Of a stretch of 64,000 bases of DNA, positions 36,841 through 47,036 are shown in pieces (position 1 is the first letter of the stretch; the number at the start of each line of letters is the position of its first letter). Source of the stretch: Haloarculaceae archaeon H-GB1-1 (lineage in GTDB: Archaea; Halobacteriota; Halobacteria; Halobacteriales; Haloarculaceae); the NCBI GenBank assembly GCA_029688825.1, contig JARUKX010000001.1, positions 182,259 to 246,258 on the forward strand, written 5' to 3'. Both the position numbers and the translations under genes were made by a program. A model generated the notes under the pieces. It was not told where the DNA came from, did not search any database, and worked only from the letters and a program-made list of their open reading frames with translations.

Positions 36841-36860
36841 CTTATGTACAACTCTGTACG
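36841..36860 (+). promoter_or_regulatory. trp operon promoter with two TRP-box-like hexamers
   Basis: TATA-like CTTATG (36841-36846) is about 30 nt before the trpC ATG. TGTACA at 36845-36850 and TGTACG at 36855-36860 follow, 10 bp apart (one helical turn), and together form the palindrome GTACA-ACTC-TGTAC. TGTACA is the TRP box of the TrpY repressor in Methanothermobacter. Binding here would block TBP or transcription start. Confidence 0.5.
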
Positions 36861-36873
36861 ATAGTGTGCATTA

Positions 36874-37686
36874 ATGGACGACAGTGGTGAAATCGACCCA
36901 GCAGTCCAGTCGATACTCGACGCTGCGCGTGACCGAGGCGGGGGCGACGACCGCGTCTCGGTCGACGCGCGGTCGCTTCCGGCCGCGGTGGCCGACGCCG
37001 AGTCGGACGGGCGGGTCCCGCTCATCGCGGAAGTGAAGCCGACGAGTCCGACGACCGACGGTGAGCGCACGGACGACCCCGTCGCCCTGGCCGAACGGAT
37101 GGTCGAGGGCGGCGCGGCCGCGCTCTCTGTGCTGACCGAACCCGACCACTTCGGCGGATCGGTGGAGAACCTCGAACGCGTTCGCGACGCCGTCGACGTG
37201 CCCGTCTTGCGGAAGGATTTCGTCGTACGGGAGTCGCAGCTCGACGCCATCGAGGCGGACGTGGTCCTGCTCATCGTCCGCTTTCTGCAGGAGGACGACA
37301 CCGACGACCTCGAAACCCTCCTTGAAGCGGCTCGCGACCGCGGGTTCCAGGTCCTCGTCGAGACCCACACCGAGTCCGAGGTCGAACACGCAGTCGACGC
37401 AGGGGCGGACATCGTGGGTGTGAACAACCGCGACCTCGCGGAACTCGACGTGGACCTCGAAACGTTCGAGGCGGTCGCACCGTCGGTTCCGGACGACGTG
37501 ACCCTCGTCGCGGAGAGCGGCATCGCGACGACCGACGACGTGGCGCGGATGCGACGCGCCGGTGCCGACGCACTGCTCGTCGGCTCCGCGATAATGGACC
37601 ACGGCGGTTCGGGCGACCCGGACGGCGACGACGTACGAGCGAACACACGACGACTGACCGAGACGACGCAAACTCATGAGCACTGA
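36874..37686 (+). CDS. trpC: Indole-3-glycerol-phosphate synthase
   Basis: Fourth step of tryptophan synthesis from chorismate. 270 aa TIM barrel: [13 protein letters not shown] (substrate Lys), [39 protein letters not shown] and VAESGIAT are all diagnostic. The first gene of trpCBA; its 3' end overlaps trpB by 11 nt. Confidence 0.95.
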   Translation: MDDSGEIDPAVQSILDAARDRGGGDDRVSVDARSLPAAVADAESDGRVPLIAEVKPTSPTTDGERTDDPVALAERMVEGGAAALSVLTEPDHFGGSVENLERVRDAVDVPVLRKDFVVRESQLDAIEADVVLLIVRFLQEDDTDDLETLLEAARDRGFQVLVETHTESEVEHAVDAGADIVGVNNRDLAELDVDLETFEAVAPSVPDDVTLVAESGIATTDDVARMRRAGADALLVGSAIMDHGGSGDPDGDDVRANTRRLTETTQTHEH

Positions 37687-38917
37687 CAGCAAGTTCGGCG
37701 ACTACGGCGGACAGTACGTACCGGAGGCGTTGATGCCGGCCATCGAGGAACTGGGCGACGCCTACGAGCGGTACGTTCTCGAGAACGAGGACGGCTTCAT
37801 GGACGAGTTCCGCGAGCGGATGGCGGACTTCGGCGGCAGACCGACGCCGCTGCAGTACGCCGAGCAACTCTCCGCGCGCTACGATACGGACGTCTATCTG
37901 AAACGAGAGGACCTCGTCCACGGGGGCGCGCACAAGCTGAACAACGCGCTCGGACAGGTCCTCCTGGCGAAGTACATGGGCAAAGAGCGCATCATCGCCG
38001 AGACCGGCGCGGGTCAGCACGGCACCGCGACGGCGATGGCCGCCTCCCACCTCGATATGCCCTGCGAGATATACATGGGCACGACCGACATCAACCGACA
38101 GCGACCCAACGTCTTCCGGATGCGTCTGAACGACGCGCAGGTCAACCCCGTGACCACGGGCCGCGGGACGCTGAAGGAGGCCATCAGCGAGACGATGCGC
38201 GACTGGGCGACCAACGTCGAGGACACCCACTACGTCATCGGCAGCGTCGTCGGTCCGCACCCGTTCCCGAACATGGTCCGGGACTTCCAGGCCGTCATCA
38301 GCGAGGAAGCGCGTGAACAGATTCGGGAGAAGGCTGGGCGACTCCCGGACGCCGTCGTCTCCTGTGCCGGCGGCGGCTCGAACACGATGGGTGCGTTCGC
38401 CAACTTCGTGCAGGACGAGGGCGTCGACCTCTACGCCGTCGAGGCCGGCGGCTCTTCGCTCGACGTCGACGAGGAGGAGGGCGTCGCGCCCAACTCCGCG
38501 ACGCTGACGACGGGGACAGACGGGGTCCTCCACGGCGCACGGACGAAGATCCTCCAGGATTCGGACGGGCAGATCGTCGAATCGCACTCGATCTCGGCGG
38601 GGCTGGACTACGCCGGCGTCGGGCCGGAGCTCTCCCATCTCGTCGAAGAAGACCGGGTCACGCCCGTCAACGTCGGCGACGACGTGGCGCTCGAAGCCTT
38701 CCACCGGCTCTCACAGACCGAGGGCATCATCCCCGCGCTGGAGTCGAGCCACGCGCTGGGCTACCTCCACGAGGCCCACGACGAACTCGGGGACGTGGTC
38801 GTCGTGAACGTCTCCGGGCGCGGCGACAAGGACCTGGAGACGGTGCTGGAGGAGACGGACAAGCGCGACCTGGACGTCGCGCCAGACATGGATCTTTTCG
38901 AAGGGGTGGAGCGATGA
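37676..38917 (+). CDS. trpB: Tryptophan synthase beta chain
   Basis: Condenses indole with serine using PLP. 413 aa. Opens [22 protein letters not shown] Lys in [13 protein letters not shown] near 85; [12 protein letters not shown]; phosphate-binding [12 protein letters not shown] near 228-240. This is the normal TrpB1 class. Overlaps trpC by 11 nt and trpA by 4 nt, so all three are co-translated. Confidence 0.96.
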   Translation: MSTDSKFGDYGGQYVPEALMPAIEELGDAYERYVLENEDGFMDEFRERMADFGGRPTPLQYAEQLSARYDTDVYLKREDLVHGGAHKLNNALGQVLLAKYMGKERIIAETGAGQHGTATAMAASHLDMPCEIYMGTTDINRQRPNVFRMRLNDAQVNPVTTGRGTLKEAISETMRDWATNVEDTHYVIGSVVGPHPFPNMVRDFQAVISEEAREQIREKAGRLPDAVVSCAGGGSNTMGAFANFVQDEGVDLYAVEAGGSSLDVDEEEGVAPNSATLTTGTDGVLHGARTKILQDSDGQIVESHSISAGLDYAGVGPELSHLVEEDRVTPVNVGDDVALEAFHRLSQTEGIIPALESSHALGYLHEAHDELGDVVVVNVSGRGDKDLETVLEETDKRDLDVAPDMDLFEGVER

Positions 38918-39768
38918 GCGACGTCGAAGCCGCCTTTGCGGAGGCCGACGGCGCGCTCGTCCCCTACATCACGGCGGGCGACCCCGACGCCGAGGCGACG
39001 AAAGAGCAGGTCCGTGCGCTCGTCGCGGGCGGTGCGGACGTCGTGGAACTCGGCCTGCCCTTCTCCGAGCCGATTGCCGACGGATCGACCATTCAGGAGG
39101 CCATCCAGCGGTCGCTGGCGAACGGCATGACCCCCGGGAAGTTCCTCGACCTCGTCGCCGACCTCGACGTCGACGCGCCGCTGGTCTGCATGACCTACTA
39201 CAATCTCGTCTACCAGTACGGGGACGAGGAGACGCGCGCGAACGCCGAGTCTCCGGTCGAACCGTTCGTCGCCGCCGCAGCCGAGGCCGGCATCTCGGGG
39301 CTCATCATCCCGGACCTGCCCGTCGAGGAGAGCGCCGAACTTCGGGCCGCCTGCGACGAGTACGGCGTCGACCTCGTCTTCGTCGTCGCGCCGACGACGG
39401 AGGGGAGTCGCCTCCAGAACATGCTCGAACAGGCCACTGGGTTCGTCTACGTCCAGGCGCGACTCGGAACGACCGGAGCGCGAGCCGACGTGTCGGACCA
39501 GACCCACGAGAGCCTCCAGCGCATCGCCGAGTTCGACGCCGGGAACTCCGTGCCGAAAGCGGTGGGATTCGGCGTGAGCGAACGCGAGCACGCCGAGGAG
39601 ATAACCGCCGCGGGCGCGGACGGCGTCGTCGCCGGGAGCGTCTTCGTCGACATCATCGCCGAACACGGCGACGACGCCCCCGAATACCTGCGCCAGAAGG
39701 CGCGCGAACTGAAAGAAGGCGCGCATGCTGGCACGTCCCAGAGTCACCCGGAACCGGAACGCACATAA
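38914..39768 (+). CDS. trpA: Tryptophan synthase alpha chain
   Basis: Cleaves indole-3-glycerol phosphate to indole, which channels to TrpB. 284 aa barrel. Catalytic Glu is in [11 protein letters not shown] and catalytic Asp in [23 protein letters not shown] and [10 protein letters not shown] follow. The C-terminal tail (SHPEPERT) is a little longer than usual. Starts inside the trpB stop. Confidence 0.95.
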   Translation: MSDVEAAFAEADGALVPYITAGDPDAEATKEQVRALVAGGADVVELGLPFSEPIADGSTIQEAIQRSLANGMTPGKFLDLVADLDVDAPLVCMTYYNLVYQYGDEETRANAESPVEPFVAAAAEAGISGLIIPDLPVEESAELRAACDEYGVDLVFVVAPTTEGSRLQNMLEQATGFVYVQARLGTTGARADVSDQTHESLQRIAEFDAGNSVPKAVGFGVSEREHAEEITAAGADGVVAGSVFVDIIAEHGDDAPEYLRQKARELKEGAHAGTSQSHPEPERT

Positions 39769-39796
39769 CCGTCACTTGCCACAGCATCTCATACCA

Positions 39797-40591
39797 ATGA
39801 CTGCCGGAAAACGAGCACGTCTCGACCGTATCGGGACAGAGGGGCGCTTCCTCATCGTCCCGATGGACCACGGACTGACACTCGGGGCCGTCAAAGGCCT
39901 CAAGGACCTCGAAGGAACCGTCGACGCGATCACCCGTGGCGGCGCTGACAGCGTCCTCACTCAACGGGGCGTCGCCGAACGAGTCCACCCGAACAAGAAC
40001 GACAAGGGCTACATCGTCCACCTCAACGGGTCGACCGACATCGGGCCCGACGAGAACGACAAGCGCATGACCGGGACCGTCGAGGACGCCATCCGCGCCG
40101 GTGCCGACGCCGTCTCGTTCCACATGAACGTCGGGAGCGACTACGAGCCCCATCAGCTCACAAAGCTCGCGGAGGTCACCTCGCAGGCCCACCAGTACGG
40201 CCTCCCCGTACTCGCGATGAACTACGCCCGCGGCCCAGGCGTCGATAGCACGGACCCCGAGGCGCTGGGTCACGCAGTCCGTCTCGCCGAGGAGGTCGGC
40301 GCGGACGTCGTCAAGACGGGCTACAGCGGTGACGGCGATTCCTTCCAGCACGTCGTCGAGTCCACCTCGAAGCCGGTCGTCATCGCCGGCGGGAGCAAGG
40401 GCTCGAACCGAGATACCCTGGAGATGGTCCGCGGAGCCGTCGACGGCGGTGCTGCGGGCGTCTCGATGGGTCGATCTATCTTCCAGCACGACGACCCCGA
40501 GGCCATCACGAGCGCCGTCTCGGCCATCGTCCACGACGACGCTGGCGTCGACGAGGCGCTGGAGCTCGCTGGCTTCAGCATCGAAGCCTGA
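39797..40591 (+). CDS. 2-amino-3,7-dideoxy-D-threo-hept-6-ulosonate (ADH) synthase
   Basis: First enzyme of the archaeal alternative route to 3-dehydroquinate. 264 aa class I aldolase fold: VPMDHGLTLGAVKGL, LNGSTDIGPDENDKRM, Schiff-base Lys in DVVKTGYSGDGDSF near 175, and VIAGGSKGSNRDTLEMV. DHQ synthase II, the next enzyme, is encoded 965 bases downstream, which separates it from fructose-bisphosphate aldolase. The ATG at 39797 is 28 bases after trpA, so it may be part of the trp transcript. Confidence 0.92.
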   Translation: MTAGKRARLDRIGTEGRFLIVPMDHGLTLGAVKGLKDLEGTVDAITRGGADSVLTQRGVAERVHPNKNDKGYIVHLNGSTDIGPDENDKRMTGTVEDAIRAGADAVSFHMNVGSDYEPHQLTKLAEVTSQAHQYGLPVLAMNYARGPGVDSTDPEALGHAVRLAEEVGADVVKTGYSGDGDSFQHVVESTSKPVVIAGGSKGSNRDTLEMVRGAVDGGAAGVSMGRSIFQHDDPEAITSAVSAIVHDDAGVDEALELAGFSIEA

Positions 40592-40636
40592 ACGAACACC
40601 GTCGCGAGGTCTTCTTCCAGCACTACGGGACGACCG

Positions 40637-41333
40637 TCAGGTCTGTTCGGAGGAGAGTTCGGCGGCCTCGACCGTCGTGCCGGCCCGAGAGTCGGTCGCC
40701 GACTCGCTGGCCCGGTCCTCGGTCGCCAGCAGGCGACTGGCGAGCGTTTCGTAGGCCGCTGCGGTATCGCTGGCCGGCGCTGCGTCGGCGACGGGAACGC
40801 CTCGCTCCTGGGCTGCCGCCTCGACAGCCTCGTCGGGTACGGAGACCGTTATCGACGGCTCCGGTTGGGACGTCGCACTGCGTATCGTCCCCAGCCGAGA
40901 CGAAGACGACGTCATCGGCCTGCGAGAGAACGGCCCGAGCTTTCTGACCGGTGCCCGACGGAGCCCTGAGGACGACGCGGGCGTAGCGACGTTGAAGATA
41001 CGATACCGCCTCGTTCCAGCGCTCCGTGTCGGCGTCAGCCAGCGAGGTCCCTCCGGATCCGCGTGGTACCACGTCGAAGTCGCTCGGGGTCGGATAGATG
41101 GCGTCGAAGATGGGTGATCGCCCTGCCAGCACCCCGTCGAGGGTCGGTCCTTCGAAGCAACCGCCGCGGACGGTCAGCCGCTCACTGATCGGCTCCGGGC
41201 CGCCGGGCAGGTCGACGAGGACAGTTGCCTTCCCGAGGGCCCCGAACCCCGCTGCTAGCTCGATACCCGCTCTCACTCCCGCCTCGGTCGTAGCCGCTGT
41301 CACCGCGTACGTCCTTCCCTGGAACCCGGTCAT
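40637..41333 (-). pseudogene. Frameshifted MinD/ParA-like protein
   Basis: The reading frame from the ATG at 41333 looks real to about residue 148 (GKATVLVDLPGG, DADTERWNEAVSYLQRRYAR, ADDVVFVSAG), then turns into Arg-rich nonsense. The real continuation (SATSQPEPSITVSVPDEA to SSEQT) is in the next frame and stops at 40637. Removing one base from the run of four C at 40889-40892 joins them as VFVSAGTIRSATS, giving about 231 aa. The P-loop position is degenerate (TTEAGVRAG). Either a genuine frameshift or an error in the run. It lies between the two archaeal shikimate-entry genes. Confidence 0.75.
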
Positions 41334-41555
41334 AGCTGTAGTTGCACCTTACCCGACGCTTCGGAAACGTTCCAGTTAGTTACCAACATTACACTATCAA
41401 CTCACCCACTTTTAGAGAGGACCTATAATCATCTCAGCATTGTACCGAGTGTTTCTCGGGACGGCAACGGCGGCCGATGAACGCGGTCCGGAGCGTCGCT
41501 CTCGTGGCTCGAAATCCGCCACGTTCAAGCCGACCCACCGCGAGCGTCACACCAT

Positions 41556-42728
41556 ATGACACGCTCCGTCTGGTTGAAGGCCGACGACGACGTCGGCGAC
41601 TGGGAGACGCGCAAACGACGCATCACCGCCGGTCTCGAAGCCGGCGTCGACTGGGTCCTCGTCGACGAACGCGACGTCGAACGGGTCCGGGACCTCGGTG
41701 CAGTCAACGTCGCCGCGTTCTCGAACGGCGACGTCCACGTGATGGACGCCGAGGGCGACCAGGACGTCGACGCCGACGCAATCGTCGTGGGCAAAGATGG
41801 CGAGGGCGACGCGACTGTCGACCTCCCCTCGGACTTCTCCGGATCGGCCGACCTCTCGGCGCTCCGCCAGGACGGCGAGACCGAACAGGGCGGGTACGTC
41901 CGCATCCTCGACGAGGACTACGAGGCCTTCGCCGAAGCCGTCGCACAGGAGGCCGAGTACACCATCGTCATCGGCGACGACTGGCAGATCATCCCGCTGG
42001 AGAACCTCATCGCCCGCATCGGCGAGGAGACGTCGCTCGTCGCCGGCGTCCAGACGGCAGAGGAAGCTCGCACCGCCTACGAAACGCTCGAACTCGGCGC
42101 GGACGCGGTCCTCCTCGACTCGGACGACCCCGACGAGATCCGCGAGACCGTCGAGGTCCGCGACGAGATGCAACGGGAGACGCTCGACCTCCAGTGGGCC
42201 GAGATAACGAAGATAGAGCAGACCGGGTCTGCCGACCGCGTCTGCGTCGATACTGGCTCGCTTATGGAGCACGACGAGGGGATGCTCGTCGGCTCGATGG
42301 CCCGCGGCCTGTTCTTCGTCCACGCCGAGACCGCGGAGTCGCCCTACGTAGCTTCCCGGCCGTTCCGCGTCAACGCCGGCGCGGTCCACGCCTACGTCCG
42401 CGACCCCGAGGGCGGAACGAAGTACCTCTCGGAGGTCCAGAGCGGCGACGAAGTGCAGGTCGTCGACGCCGACGGGAACACCCGCGAAGCCATCGTCGGC
42501 CGCGCGAAGATCGAGAAGCGCCCGATGTTCCGCATCCAGGCGGAGACCGAGAACGGCGATCGCGTGGAGACGCTCATCCAGAACGCCGAGACCATCAAAC
42601 TCCACACCAAAGACGGCGGTCGCACGGCCGTCACCGACCTCGAGGTCGGCGACGAGGTCCGCATCTACTACGAGGACACCGCGCGCCACTTCGGCGAAGC
42701 CGTCGAAGAATCCATCATCGAGAAGTAA
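41556..42728 (+). CDS. 3-dehydroquinate synthase II (archaeal type)
   Basis: Converts the ADH-synthase product to 3-dehydroquinate by NAD-dependent oxidative deamination and cyclisation. 390 aa. Opens TRSVWLKADDDVGDW; contains ADAVLLDSDDPDEIRE, ADRVCVDTGSLMEHDEGMLV, SRPFRVNAGAVHAY and QAETENGDRVETLIQNAETI, all typical of this family. Works with the ADH synthase at 39.8 kb. The upstream 220 bases contain AT-rich stretches near 41405-41440 (cttttagagagg) that may be a promoter with a leader. Confidence 0.94.
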   Translation: MTRSVWLKADDDVGDWETRKRRITAGLEAGVDWVLVDERDVERVRDLGAVNVAAFSNGDVHVMDAEGDQDVDADAIVVGKDGEGDATVDLPSDFSGSADLSALRQDGETEQGGYVRILDEDYEAFAEAVAQEAEYTIVIGDDWQIIPLENLIARIGEETSLVAGVQTAEEARTAYETLELGADAVLLDSDDPDEIRETVEVRDEMQRETLDLQWAEITKIEQTGSADRVCVDTGSLMEHDEGMLVGSMARGLFFVHAETAESPYVASRPFRVNAGAVHAYVRDPEGGTKYLSEVQSGDEVQVVDADGNTREAIVGRAKIEKRPMFRIQAETENGDRVETLIQNAETIKLHTKDGGRTAVTDLEVGDEVRIYYEDTARHFGEAVEESIIEK

Positions 42729-42753
42729 GCCAGCGTCCCCGAACAGCGCTCTC

Positions 42754-43005
42754 CTACTCCTCCAGTCGCGTCCCGTCTCGTGGACAGTACTCGTAGTCGT
42801 CGTTCCGGGTTCGAAAGCCGCAGGTCGAGCAGGTACGAACCCGGTCGGGCGTCGCGTCATCTCCGCCGCCGCGACCGAGCAGGATGGGGACGAACGGGAG
42901 GAACAGGAGGAAGACGAACGTGTCGAAGTACCACCAGAGCAGGACGCTCACGACGAGGCTGGCGACGAGACCGACCGCGGCGGTCGCGGTTCGAGAGCTG
43001 ACCAT
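42754..43005 (-). CDS. Zinc-ribbon membrane protein
   Basis: 83 aa. Two adjoining hydrophobic helices (VGLVASLVVSVLLWWYF and FVFLLFLPFVPILLG) followed by a short Gly/Asp linker and a ribbon RTCSTCGFRTRNDDYEYCPRDG with three visible Cys. Function unknown. The ATG at 43005 gives a compact protein. Convergent with the DHQ synthase gene. Confidence 0.75.
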   Translation of the reverse strand: MVSSRTATAAVGLVASLVVSVLLWWYFDTFVFLLFLPFVPILLGRGGGDDATPDRVRTCSTCGFRTRNDDYEYCPRDGTRLEE

Positions 43006-43087
43006 GGTGGTCGTCGCCGCGGCGCGACAATAGCGGCGGCGGTTCGTCGCGACAACGCTGAAAGGCGTGGCCCCCGAAGAGTTCCCG

Positions 43088-43276
43088 ATGGCGTCGGTAC
43101 CGGATCTCGACCGCTGGGATGCGAGCGCAGCCGTCGGCGTCGTCGCGTTGCTCGTCGTCGCGTACGTCCTCGTTCCCACGCCGACCGTCCAGTACGTCGC
43201 CTGGTTGGCCGTCTTCTGCATCTGGATGGCGTGGTTCGTCTTCTTCGGCGTCAAGTGGCTCTACCGAGCGGAGTAG
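43088..43276 (+). CDS. Small two-helix membrane protein
   Basis: 62 aa: residues 12-30 (AAVGVVALLVVAYVLV) and 37-55 (VAWLAVFCIWMAWFVFFG) are hydrophobic, then VKWLYRAE. Function unknown. The ATG at 43088 is preferred to a GTG at 43067. It ends 22 bases from the ilvD stop (convergent). Confidence 0.6.
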   Translation: MASVPDLDRWDASAAVGVVALLVVAYVLVPTPTVQYVAWLAVFCIWMAWFVFFGVKWLYRAE

Positions 43277-43298
43277 GAAAGAGAGGCTTGGCGGTTGC

Positions 43299-45032
43299 TC
43301 AGTCCCACTTCGCGCCGGGATTCGTCACCGCGCCGTTGGACGCGGAGCCGAAGTCCCGGACGTACTTCGCGAGGACGCCGTTCTCGTAGGCGGGCTCGGG
43401 GTCCCAGTCCGCCAGTCGGGATTCGATCTCCTCGTCCGTGAGGTCCACTGACAGTTCGAGGTCGTCGATGTCGATCGTGACGGTGTCGCCGTCTTCGAGC
43501 GCGGCGATGGGACCGCCCACGTACGCCTCGGGGGCGACGTGGCCGATGGAGAAGCCGCGGGTCGCGCCGGAGAATCGACCGTCGGTGAACAGCGCGACGT
43601 CTTCGGCGTGACCCTGGCCGGCGACCGCGGAGGTGACGCCGAGCATCTCTCGCATGCCCGGGCCGCCCCGTGGACCCTCGTTACGGATACAGATGACGTC
43701 CCCGGACTCGACGCTGCCCTCCTGAACGTACGCCATGGCGTTCTCCTCCTCCTCGAAGATGCGGACTGGCCCCTCGTGGCGGAGGTGGTCCGACCCGGTG
43801 ATCTTGATGACGGCACCGTCGGGCGCGAGGTTGCCGGTGAGGATGCGGATGGCTCCCTGCTCGTTCTTCGGCTCGTCGACCGTATAGAGGTAATCGACGT
43901 CGAGGTCTTCGATGGACGGGAGATCCATCGACTCCAGTTCCTCGCCGATGGTGTTGCCGGTGACCGTGAGTGCGTCGCCGTGGATGAGGTCCGCCTCGTG
44001 GAGTGCCTTGAGGACGACCGGGACGCCACCGACCTCGTGGAGGTCGTTCATCACGCGCGTCCCGCCGGGCTGGAGGTCGGCGATCTTCGGCGTGCGCTTG
44101 CTGATCTCGTTGAACGTCTGGATGTCGAGGTCGATGCCTGCCTCGGCGGCGAGCGCCAGGAGGTGCAGGACGGCGTTGGTCGACCCGCCGACGGCGACCT
44201 GGAGCGCGATGGCGTTCTCGAAGGACTCGCGTGTGAGGAAGTCGGAGGGCCGGCGGCGCTCGTTCACGACCTCGACGGCGAGTTCCCCTGCCTCCGCAGC
44301 GACGTCGTAGCGGCTGTCGGATTCGGCGGGCGGACTGGCGCTGCCCAGCGGTGCGAACCCGAGCGCCTCGCTGATGGAGGCCATCGTGTTCGCGGTGAAC
44401 ATCCCACCACAGGAGCCTGCGCCGGGACAGGCGTTCTGTTCCAGTTCGACGAGTTCGTCTTCTTCCATCTCGCCCTTCGCGACGGCACCGACGCCCTCGA
44501 AGACGTTCTGGATGGTCACTTCGCGACCCTCGTGCTCGCCGGGCATGATGGACCCGCCGTAGAGGAAGACGGAGGGCAGGTCAGTCCTGATTGCTGCCAT
44601 CATCATCCCGGGCATGTTCTTGTCGCAGCCGCCGATGGTGACGAGCCCGTCCATGCGCTCGCCGAACGAGACGAGTTCGACCGAGTCGGCGATGATCTCC
44701 CGCGAGATGAGCGAGGCCTTCATCCCCTCCGTCCCCATCGAGATCGCGTCGGAGATGGTGATGGTCCCGAACTCGATGGGCATCCCGCCGGACTGGTCGA
44801 TGGCGTCGTAGGCCGATTCGGCCACGTCGTCGAGGTGAACGTTACACGGCGTGATGTCCGCCGCCGGGTTCGCCAACCCGATCATCGGGGACCCGAAGTC
44901 CTCGTCGTCGTAGCCCATCGCACGGAACATGGCTCTGTGCGGAGCCTTGTCGGGGCCTTCCGTCACGTCGTTGCTCGGCAGGTCCGTCGGCTTGTCGTGC
45001 CGCATGGACCCGTCTGTGTTGTCGTCGCTCAT
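43299..45032 (-). CDS. ilvD: Dihydroxy-acid dehydratase
   Basis: Third common step of valine and isoleucine synthesis. 577 aa. Fe-S ligands and active-site residues are visible: ITPCNVHLDDVAE, TIGGCDKNMPGMMMA, ACPGAGSCGGMFTANTM, and the C-terminal DGRFSGATRGFSIGHVAPEA. The ATG at 45032 is supported by a TATA-like CTTAAGG about 26 nt upstream on the minus strand. An N-terminal extension of about 30 acidic residues is a haloarchaeal feature. Confidence 0.95.
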   Translation of the reverse strand: MSDDNTDGSMRHDKPTDLPSNDVTEGPDKAPHRAMFRAMGYDDEDFGSPMIGLANPAADITPCNVHLDDVAESAYDAIDQSGGMPIEFGTITISDAISMGTEGMKASLISREIIADSVELVSFGERMDGLVTIGGCDKNMPGMMMAAIRTDLPSVFLYGGSIMPGEHEGREVTIQNVFEGVGAVAKGEMEEDELVELEQNACPGAGSCGGMFTANTMASISEALGFAPLGSASPPAESDSRYDVAAEAGELAVEVVNERRRPSDFLTRESFENAIALQVAVGGSTNAVLHLLALAAEAGIDLDIQTFNEISKRTPKIADLQPGGTRVMNDLHEVGGVPVVLKALHEADLIHGDALTVTGNTIGEELESMDLPSIEDLDVDYLYTVDEPKNEQGAIRILTGNLAPDGAVIKITGSDHLRHEGPVRIFEEEENAMAYVQEGSVESGDVICIRNEGPRGGPGMREMLGVTSAVAGQGHAEDVALFTDGRFSGATRGFSIGHVAPEAYVGGPIAALEDGDTVTIDIDDLELSVDLTDEEIESRLADWDPEPAYENGVLAKYVRDFGSASNGAVTNPGAKWD

Positions 45033-45158
45033 ATGTACTCGCTTACCGTGGGGACCCTTAAGTTGCATCGGACTCGTCGGCGGTCGAACCCCGAAGACGT
45101 TCGGTGATGAACGAACGACCATATTTATCACGAACAACAGTGTATATTATGTGTTAGC

Positions 45159-45422
45159 ATGGCAACGCGGCCAACCAACCCGGGACCGAACGCACACGCG
45201 GCGTTCAAGTTCGGAATGCGGGCAGCGGTCGTGGCTGCGGCTGGCGTCCTCGGTCTCCTCTATCTCTCCGAATCCATCGAGGTGTCGCAGTTGATATTCC
45301 TGGTCGTCGTGCTCTTCCCCATCTACCTGGTACTCGCCGCGTCCGTACTCAGCGTCTGGCTCGGCTACAACAAGGATACCACCGACCTCCGACCGGTGAC
45401 GCGCGAGCAGCGTGCCCGGTGA
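45159..45422 (+). CDS. Small two-helix membrane protein
   Basis: 87 aa. Hydrophobic helices near residues 20-37 (MRAAVVAAAGVLGLLYLS) and 43-68 (LIFLVVVLFPIYLVLAASVL), and a basic tail. AT-rich DNA upstream (atttatcacgaaca, tgtatattatg) gives the promoter. Divergent from ilvD. Function unknown. Confidence 0.65.
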   Translation: MATRPTNPGPNAHAAFKFGMRAAVVAAAGVLGLLYLSESIEVSQLIFLVVVLFPIYLVLAASVLSVWLGYNKDTTDLRPVTREQRAR

Positions 45423-45488
45423 GAGCCGTCCCCGTCCGCCGAACGTGCGTTGGAAAGGTGTAAACGGCGTGAGAGAGTAGCCGAGGTG

Positions 45489-47036
45489 ATGACTGAGCGC
45501 GTCGACTCGGCCGCCGGTCCCCCACCCGAGCCGTCGGGAGAGGGGAGTGTCGCGGTCGTCGGGACCGCCCACGTCTCCAGCGAGAGCGTGGAAGAGGTCG
45601 AGCGGACGATAGAGGACGAACGGCCGGACATGGTCGCCGTCGAACTGGACGAGGGTCGCTACCGCCAACTGAAGGGAGAGGCCCCGGACGAACTGGACGC
45701 CAGCGACCTCCTGCAGGGGAACACCGTCTTCCAGTTCCTCGCGTACTGGATGCTGTCGTACGTCCAGACTCGACTGGGCGACCGTTTCGACATCCAGCCC
45801 GGCGCCGACATGCTCGCCGCGGTGGAGACCGCGGAGGGACTGGGGCTGGGCGTCGCGCTCGTCGACAGGGACATCCAGCAGACCATCCAGCGGTTCTGGC
45901 GACGGCTCTCGGGCCTCGAGAAGCTGAAACTCGCCGGCGGGCTCGCCCTCGGCGTGGCCGATGGCGTCACCATCGGGCTGACGGTCGGGACGATGATCGG
46001 GTTCTTCGTGGCGTTCCTCGCGCAGGCGGTGGGCGGGCCGTACGTCGTCCCCGCCGGTGCGCTGTTCGCGAACTCGGGAATTCCGCTCTTGCCGTCCGCC
46101 GGCGGAGCCCTCGTCTGGCTCGCCGATCTACTCATCGTCGGGCTAGGCGTCGGTCTCCCGCTCGGCGCGATACTCGCACTCGCTCTCTCGACCGTCGACG
46201 ACGGCGTCCAAGCCGACGAACTCGACATGTCCGAACTGACCGACGCCGACGTCGTAACGGCGATGATGGAGGAGTTCCGTCGCTTCTCGCCCGGCGGCGC
46301 GGAGGCGCTCATCGACGAGCGCGACGCGTTCATCGCCCACCGACTCGTGGCACTTCGTGAAGCGGGCTACTCCGTCGTCGCGGTCGTGGGTGCCGGCCAT
46401 CGGGCAGGCATCGAACGCTACCTCGAACACCCCGAGGAACTCCCGCCGATGGACTCGCTCGTCGGTCAGGAGGACGGGAGTCGCTTCTCCATCTACAAGG
46501 CCATCGGCTACGCAATCACGCTCGGGTTCCTGGCCTTCTTCGTCCTGCTGGCGCTCGGCGGGGCACAGCAAGCGTGGCTCGTCGAACTGTTCGCCTGGTG
46601 GTTCGTGGTCAACGGCCTGCTCGCGGGCGGACTGGCCAAACTCGGCGGAGCGCGTTGGCTCAGTGCGCTCGTCGGCGGCGGCATCGCGTGGATGACCAGC
46701 GTGAACCCGCTGCTCGCGCCCGGCTGGTTCGCCGGCTACGTCGAACTCCGGTACCTCGACGTCGACGTGGGCGACATCTCGACGATGAACGAGATTCTGG
46801 GCGACGAGACGGCACCGATTGCAGACATCTTCGCCCGACTTCGCGCCGTCCCGCTGTTCCGGCTCATCCTCGTCGTCGCGCTCACGAACATCGGAAGCAT
46901 GCTCGCGAGCCTCGTGGTCTTCCCCGCGCTCTTGCCGATGATCTCCGCCCCAATCGGCGGCGTCGGCGAGATCAGCCAGCTCTTGCTCGAGGGCGCTCGA
47001 AACGGCTGGGACATCGTCGTGGGGGCGTTACTGTGA
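45489..47036 (+). CDS. TraB/PrgY family membrane protein
   Basis: 515 aa. The N-terminal TraB (Tiki-like) domain has VVGTAHVSSESVEEV (GTAHxS), MVAVELDEGRY (ELDxxR), RDAFIAHRL (ERDxxmA-like) and VAVVGAGHRAGI (GxGH), the conserved residues of this putative metalloprotease family. Hydrophobic segments interrupt it, and the C-terminal third is a run of about seven transmembrane helices. It overlaps the M50 protease gene by four bases, suggesting a joint job in membrane proteolysis or signal-peptide inhibition. Confidence 0.87.
   Translation: MTERVDSAAGPPPEPSGEGSVAVVGTAHVSSESVEEVERTIEDERPDMVAVELDEGRYRQLKGEAPDELDASDLLQGNTVFQFLAYWMLSYVQTRLGDRFDIQPGADMLAAVETAEGLGLGVALVDRDIQQTIQRFWRRLSGLEKLKLAGGLALGVADGVTIGLTVGTMIGFFVAFLAQAVGGPYVVPAGALFANSGIPLLPSAGGALVWLADLLIVGLGVGLPLGAILALALSTVDDGVQADELDMSELTDADVVTAMMEEFRRFSPGGAEALIDERDAFIAHRLVALREAGYSVVAVVGAGHRAGIERYLEHPEELPPMDSLVGQEDGSRFSIYKAIGYAITLGFLAFFVLLALGGAQQAWLVELFAWWFVVNGLLAGGLAKLGGARWLSALVGGGIAWMTSVNPLLAPGWFAGYVELRYLDVDVGDISTMNEILGDETAPIADIFARLRAVPLFRLILVVALTNIGSMLASLVVFPALLPMISAPIGGVGEISQLLLEGARNGWDIVVGALL

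Noticed and set aside
43539..45107. 522-aa plus-strand frame opposite ilvD
   Set aside because: Shadow frame; IlvD on the minus strand is complete with its Fe-S cysteines.
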